From positions 1-40,700 of the forward strand of contig SRZB01000031.1 of assembly GCA_004793585.1 (NCBI GenBank): 40,700 nt of DNA. The letters run 5' to 3'. Shown here in pieces: positions 17,568-26,898 of this stretch; within the stretch, counting starts at the first letter, position 1, and each line of letters begins with the position of its first letter. Below the pieces are notes generated by a model. That model did no database searches. It was given only the letters and a program-made list of their open reading frames with translations, and was not told where the DNA came from. A program made the position numbers and the translations under genes. Source of the DNA: Hominisplanchenecus murintestinalis. GTDB lineage: Bacteria > Bacillota > Clostridia > Lachnospirales > Lachnospiraceae.

Positions 17568-18466
17568 ATTATAATCACCGACTCCAAAAAGCTTTCCTTC
17601 ATGCTCCCACTCTCCCGCTCTCCGAAGATTCCAAATATATTTTAATCAGCGACTGCCATCGGGGAAATGGCAGCTCCAGCGATAATTTTTTAAAAAACCA
17701 GCATCTGTACTTTGCAGCGCTGCAGCACTACTATGCCCAGGGTTTTACCTATATCGAACTCGGGGACGGCGACGAGCTTTGGGAGAACCGTTCCATGCAG
17801 CAGATTATAGATGTCCACAGCAACGTATTTTGGCTGCTCTCAAAATTTTACCAGAAAAAGCGGCTCTATCTGCTATATGGAAATCATGATATTATAAAAA
17901 AATCACCTAAAAAGGCAGAACAGTTTTTTGAATCTTATTCCTGTCCTTCCGAGCGTAAAGACCTCCCTCTCTTTCCCGGAATCACCTTCTATTCCGGCCT
18001 GATTCTAAAAGATTCCGAACAGCAGAAAGACATTTACCTAACTCACGGCCATCAGACCGACTTTTTAAACAGCAACCTGTGGCAATTAAGCCGTTTCCTT
18101 GTACGTTATGTATGGGGCCCTGCCGAACGTATGGGATTCCACGACCCTACCAGCGCCGCCAAGAATAACAAAAAGAAACGCCGCGCCGAAGAAAAACTTA
18201 CAAACTGGGCGCAAAGCAAAGGTCATATATTAATCACCGGGCACACACACCGCCCCATGATCGGAACAGCCGACGCACCTTACTGCAACACTGGAAGCTG
18301 CGTCCATCCCCGCTGTATCACTTGCATTGAAGTTGAACATCGCTGCATGACGCTTGTAAAATGGACGATGAATACACGGGCTGACCAAACCCTCTATGTC
18401 GCGCGTGAAGTACTCGCAGACCCCATCTGTATCAGCGAATATACAAAAACCCCCTCGGCATCCTAG
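17564..18466 (+). CDS. Calcineurin-like metallophosphoesterase
   Basis: 300 residues. The start at 17564 is set by GGAGG 8 nt upstream and by the 4-nt ATGA overlap with the preceding gene; the same frame is open further upstream, but only as an overlap of that gene. All signature motifs of binuclear metallophosphoesterases are present in order: SDCHRG (Asp-x-His), GDGDELWE, GNHD, THGHQTD and GHTHRP. It is probably a phosphohydrolase or nucleotidase with Mn/Fe. The general layout resembles UDP-2,3-diacylglucosamine hydrolase-like enzymes, but the organism is Gram-positive, so that substrate is not implied. A terminator begins inside its last codons. Confidence 0.85.
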   Translation: MNYNHRLQKAFLHAPTLPLSEDSKYILISDCHRGNGSSSDNFLKNQHLYFAALQHYYAQGFTYIELGDGDELWENRSMQQIIDVHSNVFWLLSKFYQKKRLYLLYGNHDIIKKSPKKAEQFFESYSCPSERKDLPLFPGITFYSGLILKDSEQQKDIYLTHGHQTDFLNSNLWQLSRFLVRYVWGPAERMGFHDPTSAAKNNKKKRRAEEKLTNWAQSKGHILITGHTHRPMIGTADAPYCNTGSCVHPRCITCIEVEHRCMTLVKWTMNTRADQTLYVAREVLADPICISEYTKTPSAS

Positions 18467-18480
18467 CCGGGGGAGTTTTT
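18446..18480 (+). terminator. Terminator overlapping the metallophosphoesterase stop codon
   Basis: A GC-rich hairpin (CCCCTCGGC with GCCGGGGG, loop about 6 nt) ending in GTTTTT, and preceded by AAAAA so that it could work in both directions. The TAG stop at 18464-18466 lies in the loop. Confidence 0.85.
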
Positions 18481-18594
18481 ATACCTCTGACAGTTATCCA
18501 AAAATCAATTGACATAAGTAAATCTTATGATTATGTGCAGCATCGATTTATTTAAAAAATAGCATATATCTTTATATTGCCCTTTTAATAACAT

Positions 18595-18660
18595 TTAAAA
18601 TTTGACCCCAATTTTGACCCCAAAGATTACATTCTGAAACAGCCGAAAACGACCTGAAAT
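18595..18660 (-). pseudogene. Possible C-terminal scrap of a site-specific integrase
   Basis: A 21-codon open stretch on the minus strand ends in FGVKIGVKF and a TAA stop, with an in-frame TGA directly upstream. The DNA is a tandem GGGGTCAAA motif. It resembles tails of tyrosine recombinases that insert at tmRNA genes, and it sits beyond the 3' end of ssrA, a common integration site. The evidence is short and the call is tentative. Confidence 0.25.
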
Positions 18661-18684
18661 TCAATTTTATAGCTTTTAAAGCAT

Positions 18685-18722
18685 TAAAAAAGTGCCGAAA
18701 ATGCTATGTTTTCGACACTTTT
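18685..18722 (-). terminator. Terminator of the tmRNA transcript
   Basis: On the minus strand AAAGTGTCGAAAA pairs with TTTTCGGCACTTT around a short loop, followed by a U-run. It starts about 6 nt after the tmRNA 3' end. Confidence 0.85.
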
Positions 18723-18728
18723 CATATA

Positions 18729-19073
18729 TGGAGCTGAGGGGAATCGAACCCCTGTCCGAAAGCCCATCCATCAAGGCATCTCCCATCACAGTCATTATTT
18801 TGACATTCCCTCTATCTGACGCCTAATGACAAGCTTCAGATTTCAGTAGCTTCATCAATTCTTCCGTACCCTCAAAGCTTTGGGAACGAAGTGCCTCACA
18901 TCATTTGATGCCGATGGCTCAGGCTGTGAGTAACCCAAGGTCGACAGCAGCCCTTAGGCTGCGTACGCTAAATTTTCGTCTGCGTTTATATTTAGTTTCC
19001 GGTTTACTGTGCGGTCCCGGCCCGCAGATGGCTTCCCTGACTTCAAAACCCCCGTCGAAACCAGTACAACCCC
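18729..19073 (-). ncRNA. ssrA: Transfer-messenger RNA (tmRNA)
   Basis: A 345-nt RNA that rescues stalled ribosomes with SmpB. The 5' end GGGGTTGTACTGGTTTCGAC is typical. Its first seven bases pair with CAGCTCC at the 3' end to make the tRNA-like acceptor, and the T-arm GGTTCGATTCC follows the family pattern. CCA is not encoded after the discriminator A. The tag frame on the minus strand (18954-18992) reads NINADENLAYAA followed by TAA; the exact resume codon just before it was not resolved. A TTGACA hexamer at 19156-19161 may belong to its promoter, but no convincing -10 follows. smpB lies directly upstream, so the RNA and its protein partner are adjacent. Confidence 0.93.
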
Positions 19074-19201
19074 TTTATCGTGTACTGTCGGCAGACGTTC
19101 TGCTTAACGGTAAATCCGTTCAGATATTTCTCATCTAATCATATTTCTCCCTCTGTGTCAAGAGCAATCTTACACTTTTTTCAGAATTTTTTCAGAATGA
19201 A

Positions 19202-19666
19202 TTAAAGATTTTTCACCTTGAACTCCTTCTCTGCCTCACGCCTCTGGTCGCGCTTTGCGATATCCTGGCGCTTATCATGAAGTTTCTTTCCTTTTGCGAT
19301 TCCGATTTCCACTTTTACAAGACTTCCTTTAAAGTAAACTTTAAGCGGCACCAGCGTATACCCTTTTTCTGCCATCTTTCCGGTAATCTTATTGATTTCA
19401 TATCGATGCATCAGAAGCTTTTTCACCCTGAGCGGGTCTTTGTTGAAAATATTTCCTTTTTCATAAGGACTGATATGCATCCCGTACACAAAGACTTCCC
19501 CATTCTCTACCCGGATAAAGGACTCCTTAATACTGCATTTTCCCATGCGCAGAGACTTTACTTCTGTTCCATGAAGGGCAATCCCTGTCTCATAAGTTCC
19601 CTCTATAAAGTAGTCATGATACGCCTTCTTATTATTTGCAATTAGTTTCACTGACTGGCTTCCCAC
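19202..19666 (-). CDS. smpB: SsrA-binding protein
   Basis: 154 residues. SmpB binds the tRNA-like domain of tmRNA and delivers it to stalled ribosomes. Family blocks are clear: [49 protein letters not shown], the oligonucleotide-binding barrel strands [18 protein letters not shown] and the basic tail [15 protein letters not shown], which enters the mRNA channel. The start is GTG, immediately after the TAA of rnr and preceded by AAGGAGAGG, so translation is probably coupled. The order secG-rnr-smpB-ssrA is widely conserved in Firmicutes and links secretion, RNA decay and ribosome rescue. Confidence 0.97.
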   Translation of the reverse strand: MGSQSVKLIANNKKAYHDYFIEGTYETGIALHGTEVKSLRMGKCSIKESFIRVENGEVFVYGMHISPYEKGNIFNKDPLRVKKLLMHRYEINKITGKMAEKGYTLVPLKVYFKGSLVKVEIGIAKGKKLHDKRQDIAKRDQRREAEKEFKVKNL

Positions 19667-21799
19667 TTATTCCTCTCCTTCCTCCGCGATTTCAAAATCA
19701 ACAGTCCCGGATTCCTTATCTGCGCCCAGAACGCGGACTTTCACTTTCTGTCCCAGCTTATATACTTTTCCGGTGTCTGCGCCTGCCATATCATAGGTTT
19801 CTTCCCTATAGTAATAGCGGTCGTCATACAGACTTGTCACATGAACCATGCCCTCGATGGTATTCGGCAGCTCTACATAAAAGCCCCAGTTCGTAATGCT
19901 GCAGATTACTCCCTCGAATACTTTGCCTGCAAACTGTTCCATATACTCTGCCTTTTTCATTTTCTCCACTTCACGCTCTGCCTCGTCCGCGCGGCGCTCT
20001 GTCTGGCTGGAATGTGCCGCTGCTTCCGGCAATATTTCGCTATAATGAGCCGCCCGTTTTTCATCCATCCTCCCTCTCAGCGTATCTTTGATAATCCGGT
20101 GAATCTGCAAGTCCGGATATCTGCGGATGGGAGATGTAAAGTGGCAGTAATACTTTGCCGCCAACCCAAAATGCCCGGTACATTCCACCGTATACTGCGC
20201 CCGCCGCATGGAACGCAGCGTCAGACGGCTGATGAGCGCCTCCTCGGGCGTATCTTCTATCTTTGTCAAAAGTTTCTGCAGTTCTTTCGGGTGAATCTCA
20301 TCTCTGGTATTTTTAATGAAGTATCCAAAATTGTTGATAAACATTGCAAGCTGCTGAATTTTCTCCGGGTCAGGGTTATCGTGTGTCCGGTATACAAACG
20401 GTATCTCCTGCCAGAAGAAATCCTGCGCCACTGTCTCATTTGCCAGCAGCATAAAATCCTCAATAATCTTTGTCGCCGCATTCCTGTCGTATGGCTTAAT
20501 CTCTGTAGGATGCCCCTGCTCATCCAGGATAATTTTCGACTCCGGAAAGTCAAAGTCAATAGACCCCCGCTTTTTCCTCTTTGCCCGCAGAAGTCCCGCC
20601 AGTTCTTCCATCATCCTGAACATCGGCACCAGCTCCCGGTACTCTTCCTGCTCTTTTGCATCGCCTTCCAGAATCTTTTTCACACTGGTATAGCTCATCC
20701 TGCGATCTACGCAGATAACTGTTTCTGCAATCCGATGCCCTACGACATTTCCCTGTCTGTCTACATCCATGAGACAGCTAAGCGCCAGCCTGTCCCGGCC
20801 CTGATTCAAGGAACAGATTCCGTTTGACAGCCGATGAGGAAGCATGGGAATCACACGGTCTACCAGATACACACTCGTTCCCCGTTTCTGTGCTTCCCTG
20901 TCAAGCGCACTGTTCTCCTGCACATAATTCGAAACGTCCGCAATATGCACGCCCAAATGGTAAATATCGCCTTCCATTGTAAGCGATACCGCGTCATCTA
21001 AATCTTTCGCATCCTCTCCGTCAATCGTTACCATCTGCCAATTTCTGATATCCAGCCGCCCGGCACAATCTGCCTCGCTTACCTCACAGCTCACGCGTTC
21101 TGCCTGGTTCAGCACCTTTTCCGGAAATTCCATCGGGAGTCCATGAGAATATACCACGGACAGAACATCTGTACCCGGGTCATTCAGGTGTCCTATAATC
21201 TCCCGTATCCTGCCCTCCGGCTTCCTGGACTCGCTGCCATAGTCTGTAATCTCCACTACAACCTTATGCCCGTTTACCGCGCCTTTAGAATGCTCTGCCG
21301 GAATAAAAATATCTTTCGTAAACTTTTTATTGTCAGGAACGACAAAGCCGAAATTCCTGCTTTCCTGGTAAGTTCCTATGACTTCCGTAACCTCGTGAGA
21401 CAATACTTTAACGATAACGCCTTCCCGGCGTTTCCCGGTTTTCCCTCTTAACAGAGAAACCTGCACTATATCGCCGTGAAGCGCGTTGCCCTGATTTGCT
21501 TCCGAAATAAAAATATCCTCTTCAGAATCCTCCGTCTCCACAAACCCGAACCCTCTGGCATTTCCCACAAATTTCCCTGTCAGTACATGCTCTTCTGCTA
21601 TTCTATATTTGCCGCGTTTGCTCTGCTCTATTTTTCCGTCTTTAACCAGTTCATCCAAAACTTCCAGAAGCTCGCCGCGATTTTCCCTGGGAATCTGAAG
21701 GATAATCGCCAGCTCCTTAATTTTCATAGGCACATACTGCTTATCCTTCATCAGATTTTCCAAAACCTGTTTCCGCTTCTCTAATAAATTTTTCTCCAT
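19667..21799 (-). CDS. rnr: Ribonuclease R
   Basis: A 710-residue processive 3'-5' exoribonuclease of the RNB family that degrades structured RNA and assists tmRNA-linked decay. Order: an N-terminal winged-helix region (about 1-70, MKIKELAIILQIPRENRGEL), two cold-shock/OB domains (GNARGFGFVETEDSEEDIFI and RNFGFVVPDNKKFTKDIFIP), the RNB catalytic domain with the metal-binding block TIDGEDAKDLDDAVSL and later TSPIRRYPDLQIHRI, and a C-terminal S1 domain (FEGVICSITNWGFYVELPN). Length and order match RNase R. The ribosome binding site is weak (GTGAGAAA), and a terminator hairpin lies between secG and this gene, so expression may depend on readthrough. Confidence 0.95.
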   Translation of the reverse strand: MEKNLLEKRKQVLENLMKDKQYVPMKIKELAIILQIPRENRGELLEVLDELVKDGKIEQSKRGKYRIAEEHVLTGKFVGNARGFGFVETEDSEEDIFISEANQGNALHGDIVQVSLLRGKTGKRREGVIVKVLSHEVTEVIGTYQESRNFGFVVPDNKKFTKDIFIPAEHSKGAVNGHKVVVEITDYGSESRKPEGRIREIIGHLNDPGTDVLSVVYSHGLPMEFPEKVLNQAERVSCEVSEADCAGRLDIRNWQMVTIDGEDAKDLDDAVSLTMEGDIYHLGVHIADVSNYVQENSALDREAQKRGTSVYLVDRVIPMLPHRLSNGICSLNQGRDRLALSCLMDVDRQGNVVGHRIAETVICVDRRMSYTSVKKILEGDAKEQEEYRELVPMFRMMEELAGLLRAKRKKRGSIDFDFPESKIILDEQGHPTEIKPYDRNAATKIIEDFMLLANETVAQDFFWQEIPFVYRTHDNPDPEKIQQLAMFINNFGYFIKNTRDEIHPKELQKLLTKIEDTPEEALISRLTLRSMRRAQYTVECTGHFGLAAKYYCHFTSPIRRYPDLQIHRIIKDTLRGRMDEKRAAHYSEILPEAAAHSSQTERRADEAEREVEKMKKAEYMEQFAGKVFEGVICSITNWGFYVELPNTIEGMVHVTSLYDDRYYYREETYDMAGADTGKVYKLGQKVKVRVLGADKESGTVDFEIAEEGEE

Positions 21800-21833
21800 C
21801 TATTTTCTCACTTTCACATCTGTCTTATAAGGT

Positions 21834-21865
21834 AAAAAACACTCTTGCAGTATCTACAAGAGTGT
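21834..21865 (-). terminator. Intrinsic terminator between secG and rnr
   Basis: A perfect 9-bp stem (CAAGAGTGT at 21857-21865 with ACACTCTTG at 21839-21847) followed on the minus strand by TTTTT. It lies 11 nt after the secG stop and 35 nt before rnr, so rnr transcription must come from readthrough or a promoter I cannot see. Confidence 0.8.
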
Positions 21866-21875
21866 CTTAGTATCC

Positions 21876-22112
21876 CTAGAAATTCAGATTTAATACAATC
21901 GATAAAGCAATAAATCCAACTGCTAAAAACTTCGTAGCTTTTACAAGAGCTCCTTCCATGGAACGTCCCTTGTTCTTTCCCCAGTAAGTATCGGAAATAC
22001 CCGATATGCTGCCAAGTCCTGCGGATTTACCCTCCTGCATCAGCACGATTACTGTCAACCCGACGCTGATGAGTATAAAAACAATCTGAAGTACCAGTCT
22101 TAAAGTCTCCAC
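21876..22112 (-). CDS. secG: Preprotein translocase subunit SecG
   Basis: 78 residues with two membrane helices (about 3-22 and 57-75) joined by a cytoplasmic loop, the normal SecG topology in the SecYEG channel. The loop carries the family motif VLMQEGKSAGLGSISG. The start codon is GTG with AGGAGG 8 nt upstream. It is first in the secG-rnr-smpB-ssrA series, with its own near-consensus promoter and a terminator after it. Confidence 0.95.
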   Translation of the reverse strand: METLRLVLQIVFILISVGLTVIVLMQEGKSAGLGSISGISDTYWGKNKGRSMEGALVKATKFLAVGFIALSIVLNLNF

Positions 22113-22141
22113 TTCCTACACCTCCTATGTTAAACAAAATA

Positions 22142-22170
22142 AGTCTACCATAGAAGACGCAGCTTGTCAA
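22142..22170 (-). promoter_or_regulatory. Sigma-A promoter for secG
   Basis: TTGACA (22165-22170), a 17-nt spacer and TAGACT (22142-22147) on the minus strand, about 30 nt upstream of the GTG start. Confidence 0.8.
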
Positions 22171-22186
22171 ATAGTTTCCGCCATAA

Positions 22187-23518
<1,332 letters not shown>

Positions 23519-23563
23519 AAAAGCGGACTGTCTCAAATATATTTTTGAAACAGTCCGCTTTTC
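23519..23563. terminator. Bidirectional terminator between eno and the gpmI operon
   Basis: A long stem (AAAGCGGACTGT with ACAGTCCGCTTT) flanked by A- and T-runs, so it can stop eno on the plus strand and the 104-residue gene on the minus strand. Confidence 0.85.
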
Positions 23564-23572
23564 AGTCTCACG

Positions 23573-23887
23573 CTATTGCATAAGTTTTCTTATCTCATCT
23601 GTAATCGCGCCCTCTACCCGGCATTGCACTAAAAGCTTCAAAAGCCTGTCCATCGGGGGATTTTCCGCATATTCTCCACGCTTTCCCTGAAAATAAGGCG
23701 TCAGCTTTTCCCTTGCCTGCTCTACCTTCGATGCCTCCCGAAACTCCTTCCAGATGCTATCAGGGGCTCCGATCTCCCTTAACGCCCTTGCGCATGCACA
23801 ACAGTACTCTGCCTCTGAAATCAGAGAACATTCCGATTTACAGCTCATCTTAATCTGAACCGCCTGTTTTACAATCTCCAGTACCAT
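23573..23887 (-). CDS. Small Cys-containing protein of unknown function
   Basis: 104 residues, not recognised. The N-terminal third holds a cysteine cluster (C16, C20, C29, C30, C32), with one more Cys at 89. The rest is predicted helical and charged, with no signal peptide or membrane segment. The cluster could bind a metal or an iron-sulfur centre, but that is only suggestion. The ATG is 2 nt after the gpmI stop with no clear ribosome binding site, so translation is probably coupled to gpmI; an internal ATG at codon 14 is another option. The shared bidirectional terminator lies just downstream, which supports a real gene at the end of the operon. Confidence 0.6.
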   Translation of the reverse strand: MVLEIVKQAVQIKMSCKSECSLISEAEYCCACARALREIGAPDSIWKEFREASKVEQAREKLTPYFQGKRGEYAENPPMDRLLKLLVQCRVEGAITDEIRKLMQ

Positions 23888-23889
23888 AA

Positions 23890-25431
23890 TTACTTTTTCT
23901 GGAGAAGGGACTTTCCTGTCATTTCTTTTGGCTGCTCCATGCCCATCATCTCAATCAGAGTCGGTGCAATATCTGCCAGGCATCCGCCCTCGCGCAGCGT
24001 ATATGCACTATCATAATTTACCAAGATAAATGGCACCGGATTTGTAGTGTGCGCAGTAAACGGCGCGCCTGTGCCATAATCCACAAGCTGCTCTGCATTT
24101 CCATGATCTGCGCAGATGAACATCTGACCATCTACGGATTTTAACGCTTCCACTGCTTTTCCCACACACTCATCAACAGCTTCTACTGCCTTGATAGCAG
24201 CGTTTTCGATTCCTGTATGGCCTACCATATCCGGATTTGCAAAATTAATGATAATCATATCATACTTGCAGGATTTAATCGCTTCTACCAGTTTATCGCA
24301 TACCTCATAAGCGCTCATCTCCGGTTTCAAATCATAAGTAGCCACCTTCGGAGATTTTACGAGAATCCTGTCCTCCCCTTCATTCGGCTCTTCAATGCCG
24401 CCGTTAAAAAAGAATGTCACATGCGCATATTTCTCGGTCTCTGCGATTCTTGCCTGCGTCTTTTTATTTGCTGCCAAAAATTCACCAAAAGTATTCGTGA
24501 TAGATACCTTATGGAACGCCACTTCTTTGTTCGGGATTGTCTCATCATACTCAGTAAAGCATACATAAGTCAAATCCAGTTTTTTCTCTCTTGCAAATCC
24601 GTCAAACTCATCGCAGCAGAACGCGCGGCTGATTTCTCTTGCACGATCCGGACGGAAATTAAAGAAAATGACGGAATCTTTATCTTGAATCACAGCAACC
24701 GGAGCCCCATCTTTCTGTACAACCGTCGGAAGCACAAACTCGTCATTTGTCCCTTCTTTATAAGACTGTTCCACGGCGCACACACCGCACTCTGCAGTCT
24801 GTCCGCTCCCCTTTACCATAGCATTGTACGCCAGTTCAACCCTGTCCCATCTGTTGTCACGGTCCATCGCATAATAACGTCCCATAACCGTAGCAATTTC
24901 ACCCACGCCGATTTTCTTCATCTCATCACTTAACTGCTGTACAAAGTCCTTGCCGGATGCAGGCGGCGTGTCGCGCCCGTCCAAAAAGCAATGTACATAA
25001 ACCTTCTCCAGACCTTCCCGCTTCGCCAGCTCCAGCAAACCATAGAGATGTGTATTATGGCTGTGTACGCCGCCGTCAGACAGAAGCCCAAACATGTGGA
25101 GCGCAGAACCATTCTCTTTCGCGTTCCTTACTGCATGAAGAAGAGCTTCATTTTTAAAGAAATCTCCGTCCTGAATCTCTTTCGTAATCCTGGTAAGCTC
25201 CTGGTATACGATGCGCCCCGCGCCCATATTCAAATGCCCTACTTCTGAATTTCCCATCTGTCCGTCCGGAAGCCCTACTGCCATCCCACTGGCATTTCCC
25301 TTTACAAAGGGGCACTCGGCCATCAGCTTGTCCATCACCGGGGTTTTTCCCTCAGCCACTGCATTCCCCTCTGTCTTTTCATTCAAACCGTATCCATCCA
25401 GAATCATTAAAACTGTAGGCTTTTTACTCAT
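23890..25431 (-). CDS. gpmI: 2,3-bisphosphoglycerate-independent phosphoglycerate mutase
   Basis: 513 residues. It interconverts 3- and 2-phosphoglycerate using a phosphoserine intermediate and two Mn ions. The alkaline-phosphatase-type metal motif LMILDGYG is at the N-terminus, the catalytic Ser62 lies in DGQMGNSEVGHLNMG, and later ligands are seen in FICADHGNAEQ and TAHTTNPVPF. Length is normal. AAAGGAG precedes the ATG. It is first in a two-gene transcript and lies opposite eno, so consecutive glycolytic steps are clustered. Confidence 0.97.
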   Translation of the reverse strand: MSKKPTVLMILDGYGLNEKTEGNAVAEGKTPVMDKLMAECPFVKGNASGMAVGLPDGQMGNSEVGHLNMGAGRIVYQELTRITKEIQDGDFFKNEALLHAVRNAKENGSALHMFGLLSDGGVHSHNTHLYGLLELAKREGLEKVYVHCFLDGRDTPPASGKDFVQQLSDEMKKIGVGEIATVMGRYYAMDRDNRWDRVELAYNAMVKGSGQTAECGVCAVEQSYKEGTNDEFVLPTVVQKDGAPVAVIQDKDSVIFFNFRPDRAREISRAFCCDEFDGFAREKKLDLTYVCFTEYDETIPNKEVAFHKVSITNTFGEFLAANKKTQARIAETEKYAHVTFFFNGGIEEPNEGEDRILVKSPKVATYDLKPEMSAYEVCDKLVEAIKSCKYDMIIINFANPDMVGHTGIENAAIKAVEAVDECVGKAVEALKSVDGQMFICADHGNAEQLVDYGTGAPFTAHTTNPVPFILVNYDSAYTLREGGCLADIAPTLIEMMGMEQPKEMTGKSLLQKK

Positions 25432-25483
25432 ATCTTTTCTCCTTTATTTAAATATAGAATCCATAGTTCTTTTCTAATGCTTT

Positions 25484-25512
25484 ATTGTACATGATTTCTT
25501 TAGTTTCGTCAA
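25484..25512 (-). promoter_or_regulatory. Sigma-A promoter for gpmI
   Basis: TTGACG (25507-25512), a 17-nt spacer and TACAAT (25484-25489) on the minus strand. The -35 overlaps the last codons of the broken WYL gene. Confidence 0.8.
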
Positions 25513-26349
25513 TTTGCAATCTGGTTATTCGTGCCATTTGATTTGCAATAATGCTGATGTAATTCGTGTATTTTTTGCTGCATTATTTTTATTAGCTCCA
25601 CTGGTTCTAACACAGTGGCGTTATTCCCAAACGGCAATATATAATCAGCAACCCATTCTAAAGCAGCACGGTTTATTTCCATGTCGATTATCCCGCCTCC
25701 CGTTGAAAATGTTTTCAATCCGCTTGCAAGTAAACACTCACTTTCACAGCGTTTGACGCCTATATCCGTCAGTTGGATTTTCATGTGGTAATCGTTTTTA
25801 ACCTCTGTTTTTTCAAGATATTCTTGAATTGACGCAGGAATAGGGTATTTTCCTTTTGGATAGGGCTTTTCCTCTATGATTTCTTTGATACGGTCAACCC
25901 GGAACACTCTGATTTGATTTGCTGTTGTACAATACGCAGGGCAATACCAAAGTCCATTCATGGCATATAAGCCGATAGGTATAATTGTACGCGTGCTTTC
26001 AGAATATGTTGACGAATATCGTATTGTTGCGGCATGGCGGTTTATGGCAACAAGAAACATTGATTTAAGCAATGGTGAATCGCAATGTCTGTCTGGAATC
26101 CAAAATACAACCTTGTTTTGAATCTGCGTGATACTGTTTTGAATATCTAATGGCAGGCAATTCAAAAATTTTTTTAAGACGGATATGGTTTCCTGTTCAA
26201 ACGGCAGGTCGCGGTGATATTGCAAGGCTTGACAGGCAAAAAAAGGTTCTTTTTGATACAGAAAATTCATTTGCCAATTCGCCTACTGTAAAATCTTTTT
26301 TTGCATTTATTGTTATCATCATTTCGATAAGCCGTTCTGCTTTTGACAT
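25509..26349 (-). pseudogene. WYL-domain transcriptional regulator, internally deleted and frameshifted
   Basis: The minus strand begins at 26349 with an ATG and ribosome binding site and encodes a DeoR/YafY-type helix-turn-helix start (MSKAERLIEMMITINAKKDF, then ELANEFSVSKRT). In that frame translation runs into an out-of-frame stop soon after. The WYL half continues in another frame from about 26250 (FFACQALQYHRDLPFEQ) to 25509, including the YSSTYSESTRTIIPIGLYAM and WYCPAYC blocks. Relatives have about 60-70 residues between these halves (second HTH helix and linker), so a deletion plus frameshift joined them. A 253-residue frame remains open from an incidental ATG at 26270 but lacks a complete DNA-binding domain. 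The promoter and a palindromic operator are intact. Confidence 0.75.
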
Positions 26350-26365
26350 TTTTGAACTCCTTTTC

Positions 26366-26392
26366 GAATAGTGACAGCTCTTGTCACTATTC
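26366..26392. promoter_or_regulatory. Palindromic operator at the WYL regulator promoter
   Basis: A perfect 11-bp inverted repeat, GAATAGTGACA (26366-26376) and TGTCACTATTC (26382-26392), with a 5-nt centre. It covers the predicted transcription start of the regulator and ends 17 nt before its start codon, as expected for an autoregulatory site. Confidence 0.6.
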
Positions 26393-26393
26393 T

Positions 26394-26422
26394 ATGATAA
26401 ACTATACATGTTCCAAATGCAA
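26394..26422 (-). promoter_or_regulatory. Promoter of the WYL regulator
   Basis: TTGCAT (26417-26422), a 17-nt spacer and TATCAT (26394-26399) on the minus strand, directly upstream of the palindromic operator. Confidence 0.6.
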
Positions 26423-26523
26423 TATGGCATTAAAACGAAACCCTGTAGCTGCCACACTCCCCCCGCACTGATTTTTCCGGAATTGGAAATCAGATTACAC
26501 TAACGCCGGCTGCTATTTGCAGC

Positions 26524-26552
26524 TTGTATTGCTATTGCCAGGTAAATATAAT
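26524..26552 (+). promoter_or_regulatory. Promoter of the YCII-family gene
   Basis: TTGTAT (26524-26529), a 17-nt spacer and TATAAT (26547-26552), about 45 nt upstream of the start codon. Confidence 0.75.
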
Positions 26553-26598
26553 ACAATACTCTCAGTGAATCCTCATAAAATGTAAAGGAGAAAATCGT

Positions 26599-26898
26599 AT
26601 GGAAAAATTAATGTACATGATGATGATTGAGAAAAGCAAGACCTATAATAAAATGACAAAGCAGATAGTTATGGAACACGTTGAGAATATAAGAAAGCTG
26701 GACGATGAAGGAAAGCTGGAAATCTGCGGTGTCTTTAAAGGTTATCCGGGAATGGCAGGTATGTATATCCTAAAAACAGAGAGTCGTGAAGAAGCAGAAG
26801 AAATTTGCAAATCAGAGCCGCTGGTCATGGGAGGATATGCAACCTACAAGTTAGTCGGTTTACAAATTGCAAACCGTGAAAATAATTATTTGCTGTAA
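26599..26898 (+). CDS. YCII-related small protein
   Basis: 99 residues from an ATG with AAAGGAGAA upstream. The layout resembles YCII-related, dimeric alpha/beta-barrel proteins: MYMMMIEKSKTYNKMTKQIV, a helix with ENIRKLDDEGKLEICG, GYPGMAGMYILKTESREEAE and the final LVMGGYATYKLVGLQI strand. The family is structurally related to muconolactone isomerases; no reaction is assigned. It is divergent from the broken WYL regulator, which suggests the regulator once controlled it. Its own promoter is intact, so it may now be constitutive. No clear U-run terminator was seen after it. Confidence 0.75.
   Translation: MEKLMYMMMIEKSKTYNKMTKQIVMEHVENIRKLDDEGKLEICGVFKGYPGMAGMYILKTESREEAEEICKSEPLVMGGYATYKLVGLQIANRENNYLL

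Noticed and set aside
18905-19138. 77-residue plus-strand frame
   Set aside because: It is antisense to tmRNA.
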